From positions 3,379,213-3,443,212 of the forward strand of contig VYZB01000030.1 in the NCBI GenBank assembly GCA_013397455.1: DNA of 64,000 nt, given 5' to 3'. Below the pieces are notes generated by a model, which ran no database searches, was not told the DNA's origin, and saw only the letters and a program-made list of their open reading frames with translations. Each line of letters starts with the position of its first letter. Position 1 is the first letter of the stretch. A program made the translations under genes and the position numbers. Source of the DNA: Crotophaga sulcirostris. Its lineage: Eukaryota > Chordata > Aves > Cuculiformes > Crotophagidae. This document shows positions 39,067 through 51,100 of this stretch, piece by piece.

Positions 39067-40848
39067 GAATTAGATTTTCCACTTCTCTGTGATGTATGAA
39101 ATGACTGAGAAGATACAAAAAAATAAAGGGGTAAAAAATGTTTAAATATTAAAAATTAATACTTCGTCTATCTTAAAAAACCCTGTGAAAACTAAAGTAA
39201 TTATGACTGCAGAAGAAGATGAAAGTTGCACTACAGAGAGAGAAGAAATGTCAAGTCAGTCTGGTTGAGATCCAGTATTCTGCTTGTTGCACTAACACCT
39301 GTTGACTCCAAGCACTTAAAAGAAAGCTCTTTTAAAAAATAAATACCTCCAACTCTGAGCCAGGTTTCACTTTCCTGTCCTTGAAATCCCCATGGAGTTG
39401 TCCAGGGAAGCAAGGGGGACGGGGGGAGCAGCAAAAGCAGACTTTGCATTCCTGTTATTTTTAAATATAATGACAAAAAAATCCACAAGCAGAAAGTTGG
39501 GAATATTCAAAGCTTGCTAGACCTTTGTACAACATTTTTAAAACCCAAGGGGGAAAAACACAAAGCAAAAAAGAGTGGTAGAAACCAATTTTAAAGTTTC
39601 CTTTGCAGGTCACCTTTGAGATGAAGTCACAGATTTCTTCCACATAATATTGTCTGAAAACACATTATGATAATATTGATGGTTTCTGTGCAAAAACAGC
39701 AGTGCTAGAAATTGAATTAGAGTTCTCCTACCTTCTCCAAAATACTGATTAAGTGCCCAGTCTGAAGTCTTGTTTCCTTGCAAAAAATTATGAACAGAAT
39801 AAAAACTCCTACCACAAATACTAGTAGTTTTACCTGTTAGAGTAAATTACCACTATTGCTGTTAGTCCTGCAGAGACCCTTTCTAACAATGCACATCAAA
39901 GTGCTACTGCAGCCTCACTGCACAGTGTAGGTACTTGGCTTTTTTGGCTCTTACCTCTTGTAAGTACCCTGAAGCATCTCGTTTAGTTGGATCCCAGTGG
40001 GGATACCTGAAAGCAATTTGAAGGGTTCACCCAGCATCCAACAACATTGTGCTTAACTTTATATTTAAAGCCTCAGTTGAGAATTTGGTTAAAATTACAC
40101 ATTCATTTAAAGAAAGAAATTCAGAGGAAATTCATATGGAACAACACAGCGACACTGAATCCAGCTTCAAAAAAATCTTTCTGAATGAATGGTTTCCACT
40201 GATTACAGACTTATTTATGTTTGTCCACATATTGACCAGGCCACTTTGCCCTGCTTTCATATTTTGAATGAACTTCAAACCATTCAGACTCCACAGAGCC
40301 CAACTCAGACCCTTGTATCACTTACAAAACCAAAGCCACCTTTCAGGGGTCCCAGTGCATCTCTCTGCCCATTTGAAAACACAACCAAAATTATGAGGTC
40401 TTTGTTGTTTTGGCAGCCAAAGCCAGCGAGTGTACAACAACTTGCACTGTCAGGCTTTGGGTGAGCATTTGAACTAAATAACAAAAAACAATACCTTGTA
40501 TTGGGCAAAATCACAATCTTTCACAACTTACAGGAGCAATCAGGCAGCCAGAGGGCAAAGGGGTCTGTATGCACACTCAAGGTTTTCCAGCTCTTCCCTG
40601 AAGATTTTTGTGTTTATTTGCTTTCCTTTGCTAAAGACCATTCTGAACAAAGCAGCCTGACTGGCAAAAGGCAGTGCACAATCCCAACAAGCGCCCAAAC
40701 TGCAACTACAAAACCCATCAATTATAAGCACCCCTAAAAAAAATCCTGTGCACTTATATCTCTGCTCCTTATGAGATCAGGTATGGAATCATCTCCAAAA
40801 AAACAGGCAGGGAAGAATCCTCCCCTCCCATTCCCTTCCCACCCCAAC
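39067..40848. other. Gene-free sequence
   Basis: Short frames on both strands only (up to 91 codons), none recognised. The last part is C-rich ('cccctcccattcccttccc') just before the poly(A) tract. Confidence 0.5.
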
Positions 40849-40873
40849 AAAAAAAAAAAAAAAAAAAAAAAAA
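40849..40873 (+). repeat. Poly(A) tract, 25 bases
   Basis: An uninterrupted run of 25 A, the longest homopolymer in the window, follows a C-rich stretch. It could be the tail of a retroposed sequence, but no AATAAA precedes it at the usual distance and no gene-like body or flanking duplication was recognised. Confidence 0.85.
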
Positions 40874-41343
40874 GGAAGAAAGCATTTTAACTCAGCACCT
40901 GATCATAGTCATTTTATTTGTGTTTTGCTGCTCCCTGGGACTGCCAGCAATGCCCAGCTGATCGCATCTGATCTGTATAAAACACCGTCTTTACCTGACA
41001 CTGTTTTGTCCGAGGGGAGCTCTCTAAATTAATTCCACAGGCTTCTCAGAGCCTTTGACAATTTGTTTTTGATCTTCTCTGCTGCTTCCCAATGCTCTCA
41101 GGGATGTTGAAACCCAGTCAAAGCAGCCTAAAATGTATGGCAACTCTTCTCATAACAGTGTCCCTATTGCTATGGCTACTGAATTCCCCTTACATAACAA
41201 GTACAGGCAAAATCAGGGCACTACACAGTCAAAATTAGCAGTACTGCAAATATTTCTTCCCCCTTATCTGTCCATCTCTGGAAGACTCTGTCAGCCCATG
41301 TATCACTAAGCCAATGCTTTGCAGCCTGCTCAAGGGGAAGGAG
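40874..41343. other. Gene-free sequence
   Basis: Nothing recognisable is seen between the poly(A) tract and the next CR1 fragment. Confidence 0.5.
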
Positions 41344-41482
41344 AGTATCACAGTATCACAAGGTTGGAAGGGACCTCTGAGATCATCAAGTCCAATCTAT
41401 AACTCAACACTAACACCAACCCATCATCTAAACCATGGCACTGAGTGCCTCATCCAATCTCCCCTTAAACACCTCCAGGGTG
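41344..41482 (-). mobile_element. CR1 non-LTR retrotransposon, 3' end fragment, ATACTGTG type
   Basis: Read on the minus strand this holds 'cctggaggtgtttaagg', 'gagattggatgaggcactc', 'ttggacttgatgatctc', 'agaggtcccttccaacc' and then two ATACTGTG-type terminal units. That is the 3' end of a CR1 element cut at the 5' side. It is the same subfamily as the copy at 61350-61631: by eye about 10 differences over some 135 aligned bases. No coding sequence is retained. Confidence 0.9.
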
Positions 41483-44387
41483 TTTAAGTACTGGAGAGCA
41501 AGCCCTGCAAATGTGTGAGATGGAGCTGCAGCTGCCAAGGAGTGTGAAGCACAAGCCCAACATGCACATCTCCCACTTGGGTCAGGAGAGGTGAGGGGGC
41601 TGCAGCAGAGCCCTTCCTCATGCCAGGGTGGCTTTGCTTCTTTGCAGAGCTGGCGTTTAAATTATACAGTAAAATCCTTGCCATGATAAGTTGTGTCCGT
41701 AATTTATATCTCTACCCTGAAAAGCCTTTTAAATTTTCAGGAAAACAAATTTAGGTTACAGTCATATTTCAAATATTCAAAATAAAAATAGCTGTTTCAT
41801 CCAGATAACCCCAGCCCCATCGCAAAATATTTCTGAGTGAATTAGATCCCTCTTCTTTGGGAAAGGCATGAAATAGATCTTCCTGTTCTCACTCAATTCA
41901 GGATTGGGTTTTGTCTCACTTCAGACCCCCTTGGGGATTCATTAGGTTGCGGGTGGCAAGCACAGAATGCTTGAAAGCAAAGAATTTTCCTGCCAAGGCT
42001 AATAGCCAGCATTTCCAAACTTGGGCTAGCCAGATCACAGTGGGTGATTACAGAAAATCCATGACATGCTAGAGCAGGAGCTGAAGAAGTTCAGTTTAGC
42101 TGAATTTCACACCATGTCAGAGTCCTATTTGCAGCTTAGAAAATGAATTTAATAAAGCTTTTCTGCTGTAACATGGAGTGTCAGCTAGCAGATTCTCTGA
42201 CACCTGCTGCTCTTTGAATCTGATACCATATTGCAGCATAATGTGCTCTAAAATTAGACTTCACACAACACACCAGGTTTCAATCTTTCAGAAAATAATT
42301 CTGTTCAGCACCTTTCACTTCTTAGCAGTGGTTTGAGACACAGGTCCTTTCTTTCCTGCCCCCTCCTGGACTAACATGAGGACTTTTTAAGGAAGGTTTT
42401 GAATCCATCATAAAAATAAAAATAAAACCGCAACAAAACTGCCATAGGTTTCAATTCCACTTGATCACAAATCATACCACAAAGAACTGCACATGCCAAT
42501 TTATAGAGTTGCTTCCTACCTGCACCCCCACAGAACAGAGACAGCAGAAAGCTGGAAAGCTTTCAACTATGGGTGCAGAGAATTATTGTCTGGGAAGGAA
42601 AAATATCCACAGCTTAAGTGACAGTTGGGTGTTTGAATATCTATTTGAAGACTGAAAACCAACTACAGGAAGAAGCCAATGACAGCTCCACAGGATAATG
42701 CAATTTTTCTGTATAAATTTCCTTCATTACTAAAGAAAAGAATTCGTCTAATCTATTTCTTTCTCTAATCAAGATACATTTTTGTATTACAAATTTAAAT
42801 GCAATTAAATGACAGTTTATTTCTTTTATAGAGAATTGACTGCAATTAATGCTAGCCGTTTTTTCTGAATAGTAATTAGATTTTTTTAAATGTGCCTAGC
42901 ATTTAAAAGCTAAGTTGGCTCCAAAACCCAGCTCTCAGCCAAAATTGCATAGGAAGCTTCTTCCACAAGACAAATACCTGTCTTGTCTCTCCCAGCTACT
43001 CACAAACTCTTTAAGAAAACATGAAGCTTATATACGTAGCATGAATAAAACCTTGTTGCCAAGAAATCCAGCACTGGTTTGTGCACTCCAACACAGATTA
43101 TCAATGTCTTCAAAAGAATTTAGAAGATGTATAATTTAAAAAATGAAACATAAAAAAAATAACAGATGTAGACATTAAAATGTATAGAATTCACTGTGGC
43201 AGAAAAGATACAGTCTTTTCACTGGTGAGAAATTGTTCTGAGATATCCAATAGAATTAGTAACCCTCCTCACATCTTAGGAATTATAATCAATCTACTTT
43301 TTTAACAAAATCAAATGGTTTCCAAACTTAGAACGCAACATCCTGTGTCAGATTGCAAATGAGCTGGCATGGAGAAGTAAACAGATCACAAACACTAAAC
43401 TGTAAAAATATAAATAGCATGCAAATTGAAGCAAATAAGATGTCCAGTGAAAAAAAATGTAACTCCTCTCATTTTAAATGAATGTCCAGAATATTGTTTT
43501 GAACAAGACACCACCCATAAGAGTAAAACTGAGTATGACTGATTGTCTTAGTCAATTCATAAAACCTTCCTTCACCAGATGTTTTTAAGCAATTGAATAT
43601 CCTTTCTTTATAGCAGACAGGGGAGGTTCACCAGGCTAGGAAAGAAGAGCACTGCAGTCATACCTTGCAGAGCATCACTAAAGCAAACCTGAAACTGCAT
43701 AAGTAGGTTGGCAGGCAAAGCCAAACAAAAGATTTAAAATCAAGGTTGGTAAACATTTGATTTTGCACCGTATAAAGTGAATTGAATTCTTTGCACACAG
43801 ATAGCACATTTTAGCTCAAGAATTACTCTAAAATGGATGAGTGTACACTGATTAAATTATGATCTCCTCACCCTTCTCATGAAAATTTATTTTCATCAGA
43901 TGTTACTGTTTCCATTTAAAATCATGGGTGAAGACTGAAGTTTTGTTCAGCACCAATATGCTATAATCCCTACAAGTTACCAACCTTTTCCTGAAAATTA
44001 TATGGGTCAGAGCAGAAGCTGAAGACAAAGGAGAATATAAAGCTTCTATACATCTCATTTTGTTTAAACTAGCTTCCCATCTTCTTGAAAATGCAATCTA
44101 CATATTGAAACAAAGGAACTATCTTAATGGGTACATTACAATAACAGCTTCTCCCATCAATCTCAATTTACACCCATCCATATGGTAAAAAAATGGTAAT
44201 CTGAACAGAAACTCCTCTAGCATTCCTGAAGTATTCTCAGGCTATTCAGCCCATCAAATTTACATCTACGAACATACTTACATCCCATTATAGAGATAAT
44301 ATTCATTATCCTCATCAGAAGCATTCGGTCTCATTTTTATGTTGGAGGTACAGATGCTTATTCATAGCTCAATTAAACTTTTTTTAC

Positions 44388-44399
44388 AAAAAAAAAAAA
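44388..44399 (+). repeat. Poly(A) tract, 12 bases
   Basis: A run of 12 A just after a run of 7 T. Simple mononucleotide tract. Confidence 0.75.
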
Positions 44400-44841
44400 G
44401 TCCAAGAACTTTAAATTGTTATGAGCTGCCTGTCTCAAAAGAATTCTGCAAGTACTGAAAATGCTGGTGCAAAAACCTTTCAGAATTACCAAAAATCCAG
44501 AATCTTCTGGTTTGTTAACCTGGGCTGTAGCTACACCAGTGTTTTCCTTTGTACCTTGCATGAGCGCTTGTTCCTGGTTGTCCCCTGATGTATCTCTCTG
44601 TAAACCAAGGGCGAGACTAACCAGGCACACAGGTGACTTCTGAGGGCTCATTAGTCAAAAGTTACATTGTAAAATACTGACCATTTTCAATAGGCCTCTA
44701 AATCTTCAGATGCATATAGAGGTAGTTATTTTAAAATTGGAAAGTACATGCTTAAGAATTATAGGCTACAAGATAAGATTGTCTAAGAAAGGCATACGGA
44801 GCACATCACAATTTGAAACACGTTCAGGGCCTGGAGAAGAG

Positions 44842-44864
44842 AGCCAGACTCTGGCAGTCTGGCT
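44842..44864. repeat. Perfect 9-bp inverted repeat
   Basis: The arms AGCCAGACT (44842-44850) and AGTCTGGCT (44856-44864) flank the loop CTGGC. No associated signal was seen. Confidence 0.6.
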
Positions 44865-47800
44865 ACACAGACCCTTGAGGTTCAGGCAGTAGCTTGCTAG
44901 CATCATTTTATGGCCATCCAAAGTTGATGAGGGACTTAGTTATAAATTATTTATCTTTTATTTTAACGTTATTTCGTGAAAACCCGCTACTACATTCTGT
45001 TTGATTATGGTGTTGGTTTGCATCTTAATCTGCTTTAACCATTTTGCATGCTATGATTAAGAGAGAAAGAAATAAAGAAGGTAGATCAGGACAGGCACCA
45101 TCTTATCACATACACCCTTTTAACTAAATTGAGTCTGGGATCCCAGGCTGAAATTGTGCTCACGTTCTAGGAAGTATCCCCATGGCAGTAAGAGAGACCA
45201 CACTGTCCTGAGGCACCAAATAATTCCACCGTGCAGCTCAGAGTATGCTGGGTGAATTGCTGTGACACACAACCGTGTGAAGGAGGAGCTAGGTGACAGA
45301 GGACACAGTTGGCTGCAGCCAACGCAAAACCCTGCACAGCATCACTGCAGAAATGCACAGGAGAGAAAGCCTTTGTGGGGGTGGTGTGGAGAGGAAATTG
45401 TGAAAGCTATTCCAAGGCATTGCCAGTGCAGAATATTTTTATATCCTTCTCAACTTTGAAACAAGAACTGTACTACTTCATGTATGTTCAATGTTCCCCA
45501 AACCAGGAGGACCTGAATGCCAGCACTGAAAGAGGGAAACTTCTTGAGCTCAAACTGGCTGTAACGAAAGGTACCCCCAGAAATGCACAAGGATACCTTT
45601 AAGGAAAAAAAACAGTAGCAGCCTACGAGACAGAAAGGATGGGTTTGCCTTCATGCAAACATAGTCTCCTTGAGCTGTTACAGCAAGCAGAGCTCTTAGG
45701 CAAAGAGTCAACCAGAGGAATCACACTAGAGGGACTCATGCAGGGTTAGGTGGCTGCTTTCTGGTTTTTGGTAGATCTTCACAAACCATTTGACCTGCAC
45801 ACAGCCACAGGGAATCCTTTCCAACAGCTAAAATGGGAATTCAACCTCTGAAAGGAATTACATACAAACCCCATCCCTAGTTTAGCCCTATACATGCTGT
45901 CACTTGCTTAAATATCTATTCTGGCGGTATTCACAGGCAATGGGCAAACTCCAGTTTAATTCACACAGAGAAAGTTTGAATGAACACTGCTCTGCTACCT
46001 GAGTAGTAGGCGGGAAGAGCTCCCGGTAATTCAAGATGCTAAAAGCAGGCAGGGAAACCAGCTTTAACTGCAGGCTCTATCCTTTATATGCAGCCAGTAA
46101 ATGGACTGTTAGGAGCTTACAGCATCATAAGAAAGCTTTTCAGTTTTCTATTTTGATGTACACATGGCTCTGTGACTACGTACCAACCCAGGGCTAACTT
46201 AAATGAAGTCTTGTTTCAGAAACAGCATGAAGTTATAGTTATTGGAAGAAACAGATTGCTTCACAGGGGCTCTGCACCACTATGACAGTGTAGGATAAAG
46301 CTGCAACTGGTTTTCTAAAAGAATGTTTAAACTGTTATCATTGCTACTAGCCCCAGTATGCACTCAGTTTCAACAGCATAACGATGCCTTAAGCCAATAT
46401 TTATTTTCTTCCCTGCTTGGGAATATACCTGAGGGTTACAATCAGGTCCACAATAGGGTGATAAAGCACCACGGGCATTACAGAGGACCTCAGAGCAAAA
46501 CCAAACACGTCAGAGTCCACGTTCAAACCCAGAATTAGCTACTAGTTCACCTGCTCTGTACAAAAATCAGGAAGGGGCAGCTGAATGATTGCAATAAAAG
46601 TGAGATGCAGCCACCACCTCGCTGGTTTGTAATGACCATGCCTGTTGTAGGGCTCTGTGGTCTGCCTGGCTTCAGGCATGCACTGGGGAGTCCACCTGCA
46701 CATGTGGGGGGCTCTGACCACACAATGAAGCTCCCTCCAGAGAGAGACTGTGGATTAGAGTAAGTGGGAAAACCTGAAAAAGCAGCACACTGCGTTTCTG
46801 AGCCAAAACAGAATTAAAAGTCCTTGCTTAATCAGAACAGTCAAAAAGATGAACCAGAAGAAGTAAACAGGGCTGTTAATTTGTCATTGACTTGACTGAG
46901 GGACAATGTAAATAACAGGAAACCAGATGATCCTCCATGTAGAACAATCTCATTGAGCAACTGAGATTGAGGAACTGGTGAAAATACATATGCACACACA
47001 TGGCCGGTGGAAAACTCCCGACAAAGGTAAGATTTTCCTATTCCATCAAATATGAGCATGAACAATGGGAGCTCAAATCCCTGAGTGGATGGAAGTTATG
47101 ATCTATGGTTCAGAACAGACAATAAGTCTGTGACACACGAGATATTTTATCACTGGCTCCACAGCAAGTTTTCCCTAACTCACTGTTGCTAGGTAGTTAA
47201 TCAAGATGTACTTTTAAAAAGTTAAACAGTTCTGTAGTTCATAATTATTGGCTAAAATGTGCTTTCAGTAACCTGGCTATTTGCCTGGTCCGTGATTTTT
47301 CTTCAGAGATTCAGTCCACCAGGCTGCAACTAAGCCAAGAGTTAGAAGAGATGTCCTCAGATTTTAGCAGAGGAGGAGGAACACACCTCCCTGCCCCTCG
47401 TTTCCGTAACTCCCGATTACCTCAACTTGCAGAAGGCTGATCCAGATGGTGAGCACAAGACTGCAGGCAAGCATGCCTCGAACGAATTCTCAGTGTGGAA
47501 GGGTAGAATAAGCCATATGCTTTCACAAATTAGGGGTGACTCTCTAACGCCTGAGTGATGAAGCAGATCCAAGAGTAAGTTATGCATGATCCTCTCTGAT
47601 GAGTGAAGAGAAATGTTTTATTCAGTGCCTCATGCTGTGAGCTATATTTATACCAAATGCGTCTCTTTGTACATTTTAAAATGTGATCTATTAAGAGGAT
47701 ATTGCAACTGCAACACAGGACTACGTGCACCTTCATTTCAATCCCAAGAGCTACAGGAGGGCTATATGTGGCCTTGACACCATCCAGCTGTGAAGTTGCT

Positions 47801-47894
47801 TATCCAGGTGCCCCAGAAAGGCCAAAGACCCTAAAATCCAGAGAGCAAACTGCCATGGAGAAAGCCTTTTTCCTCTACGCACAACTTAAAAAAC

Positions 47895-48128
47895 CTCTGG
47901 TAGATTTAGATTAGAAATTAGGAAGAAATTTTTTACTATGAGAGTGGGGAGGCCCTGGCACAGGTTGCCCAGAGAAGCTGTGGCTGCCCCATCCCTGGAG
48001 GTGTTCAAGGCCAGGTTGGATGGGGCTTTGAGCCCCCTGATCCAGTGGAAGGTGTCCCTGCTCATAGCAGGGTGTTGGAACTGGATGATCTTTAAGGTCC
48101 CTTCTGACTCAAACAATTCTATGATTCC
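47895..48128 (+). mobile_element. CR1 non-LTR retrotransposon, 3' end fragment, ATTCTATG type
   Basis: The segment runs from 'gatttagattagaaattagg' through 'gccctggcacaggttgccc', 'gaagctgtggctgccccatc', 'ggccaggttggatggggctt', 'gttggaactggatgatcttt' and 'aaggtcccttctgactc' to 'aattctatgattcc'. This is the classic chicken-type CR1 3' end, about 230 bases, close to consensus as recalled. The 5' part including the reverse transcriptase is absent. The small open frames inside it, on either strand, are not genes. Confidence 0.93.
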
Positions 48129-51100
48129 AGTAGCATCTTGTTTTCCGTTCTTTGTTATGGTAACTATCCAATAGCAAAATGTTGAAGGCATTTTTTAAAA
48201 ATGCCCAGCTTCTAGAATCTTTTGTTTACATTAGAACCTTACTTTTTTTCTTCTTTTGCCTCTCAAAAAAAGCTCAAAAAAATAGACATCAAACTAAAAT
48301 TACTCATTATCATTATTAAAATTATCATTCTCTTAATCTCAGAACTGTTGCAGAGAATTTATAAGCCTCCAGTAACAGAGAATGCTGCTCAAGTGGTGCA
48401 GTGGGAGGGAGGGAGCCCTTTTCTTGCCCTGCAGCTCCCGTGAGCAGCATCCCCGGGGAGCTCAGCCTGCACATGGGTCTGACCCTCCCACCTCCCCAGG
48501 AGCTGCTGGAGTTTACAGCAGAGAGGAGATGCAGCCAAACAACAATTGCTCTCACAGGAAGACTATATTTCAGATGGAAAAAGAATAATGGTAAAACAAA
48601 AGCAAAGATCATTCTGACTGAAAATCCATAGCTACTCTTAAACATAATAACTGCAATCACATTTATTGACCAAGTTACACAGTTAGAGCCCATAGGCAAG
48701 ATCATCAGCTAAGATGAATTGCCACAGCACTATTAACTTTACCATTCCACGCCTGATCTTGCCCATTGTGCTCCCAAAACAGCCATGGTATATTTTTTTC
48801 CTTTTATTGTACAAAAACACCAACTATTCTTAAAAGTGCATTTGCTGTACAGCTTACATTTCACTTATTTTACACCTCACTGTAATTCATTCCCCAGCCT
48901 AATCTGTATCTAAACGTACGCAGCAATGTACTCTACCAGCATCCTGCTTATGAAATTCATGAACTGAAAAGACCATAAGAAAAATCTCGAAGCTATCTCC
49001 TGACCTTTTAATCAGTTGTTACCTTCTGCAACAAAATTTCTCAAAGCTCAGCTGCTTGCCTGTCTCATGTAATGAGCAGATGTGGCAAAGTAAGGATTTG
49101 TAACATGATGAAAGTTATGATGACAGGTCTTTCTCTGCCAGATTTTTGTGTTTTTACAGGCTAACACTGAACTGCAGCACTTTTTTTTTAATTCAGCTTC
49201 TGACAAGAACACATAAAAAGCATATCAAAGGCAACAATAAATCTACTAAAATACTTATCTCAATTCAAGCAGATCTGTACTTTGTAGGGCCACGCAGATC
49301 GTACTCAGCTTGAATTTACCCATAAATATCAACCCCAACATCTCAGGACTCACAGTGCCCTGCGCATCCCTTCTACTGTCTAAAAATATCCCCATATGTT
49401 ACTGAGTGAGGAGAACAGAGATGATGATATGTAGGAATATTTAATTGGCAGAAGGAGGAAAAAAAAGAACACAACACCAAAGACAATGATAAAAGGAAAA
49501 CAGTCCTCTCTCTCCCCTGGGCAGTAAAGCAATTACGAGTGAGAGAGCTGCTCCATGGTTATTATTGCAGGCTGAAGTGGTAGCATTCTCCATGATTATC
49601 ACAAACGTCTCCACTGGGAGGATGGAAGTGGGAGGATTTACCAAGCAGCAAATCCTCAATTTTCCTGCCCCTATTCCCAGTAATTCCTAATGAACAGAGC
49701 TCTGTACAACAGATAGGTGCCCTAGACAGCTCCAGCACATTTACACCCATTTCCTAGCAGGGCCACCCCAGGCCAGGGCAGCCAGGGCACCACTTCTGCA
49801 TTGATCATCTCCTTGCCAGGTTCATGCAAAGCTACTAAGGACTTCCAAGGGTCCCACAAAGCCTCTGATTGAAAGCCGGGGCATCTTGCTATCCTTTCTA
49901 ATACTTCTTACCCATGGTCTTTTATCCCTTTTGTTTTGATTCAGGGCACTTCGACAAACATTTATGAAATAATAAAGATTCCTGTTTATTTTTTTCTCAA
50001 AAAAAAGTCAAGGTGTTTCATCTTAGCGTCAACATTTCTAAGCGCTGCTGCACAACTAAAAATTCACTCAAAATATTTTATGGTAACAAGACAAAAATGG
50101 TAAGAGTGAAATAAAACACGTTGATAACAACTCTGTGCAGCTTGAAAGAAAGAAAAAAAAATTGGAGTGTCCATCTAGCTACAAAATTAACCAGTGCTGC
50201 TGACACCAACCTGATCCCTCTACAAAACAGGCTGATAGCTTCAAGGCTGGTCCCTACAAGAAGCAGGTTGATAACTATGACTCCCTATTAGGGTTGTGCC
50301 TGTGCAGTGCTTTACAGGCTGACACAAACTTCTTCTGCCAGTGTGCCAAACCAAAAGTAATCAAAAAAGCAATAAAGCAAGCAGTTTGGCAGGATGCTGA
50401 GCCCTAGCTAATATACTTTGCCTCTGGGGCCGTGGATGAGGTCAGGGCTGGCCCCACACTAACACCACTTCACAACTGCAGCCCCAGGAGAACCAGAGTG
50501 CAGATAACCCACGAACGCCCGAACTGCAAAACACCCCAGAAAGACACTCCTAAATGTCTACAATGTAATTAGACTAACAATAAGGCCCACAAAGTTTAAA
50601 ATACGTCATCATCCCTAGGCCTGCTTCCTCTAGAAGTAAAATGTATTATTAGTAGAATAGAAAGGGAAATGGTCTGCATTGTCTAAGCAATACCTGGTCC
50701 ATTAAGGGAAAATCTGCCTACTGGCCTGCTGCTTTAGTACTTTCCTGGCTAACCCGACATATGGTTCATTATTATTGTGCATTACGATAGCCCCTAAGGA
50801 ACCCAGCTCTATCAGGGCCTCAGTCTGCTGAGCACTTCTACAAACACAGGAAAAGAGCCCCTCCTCTGAAGAGCTTGCTGTCTAAACAGAGGAGACAGAC
50901 AAAGGGCTGAGATGCTGTATGTAGGTTTGCAAAACTCATCTTATGTTTGGGGTTTTTGTTTGGGTTTTGTTGTTTTTTTTTCCTCCAATTGGTTTTTCGC
51001 TTTGGTGAAAAGAGGATTTTATTTTTCAAGAGACAAAGGAAAATGAAGAAAAGGACATAAAAAAACGCTGAGCAGATGAATGGACAGCATGAAATCCAGG

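Larger units (their letters stand above)
41483..47894. other. Gene-free AT-rich sequence
   Basis: Frames of at most 97 codons occur, often in overlapping pairs on opposite strands (44373-44651, 45167-45602). A 'TGEK' string within the frame at 45309-45602 recalls a zinc-finger linker, but no Cys/His finger pattern surrounds it. A 12-A tract lies at 44388-44399 and a 9-bp hairpin at 44842-44864. The portions at about 41640-41800 and 42070-42250 look enhancer-like but were not strong enough to list. Confidence 0.5.

Noticed and set aside
38756..39118. Frames of 104-120 codons on both strands
   Set aside because: They exist only because the 85-N gap is read as X residues.
45309..45602. 'TGEK' string suggesting a C2H2 zinc-finger linker
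   Set aside because: No Cys-X-Cys...His-X-His spacing on either side, and no tandem fingers.
47938..48174. 78-codon plus and 101-codon minus frames
   Set aside because: They lie within the CR1 3' end, which is non-coding repeat sequence.
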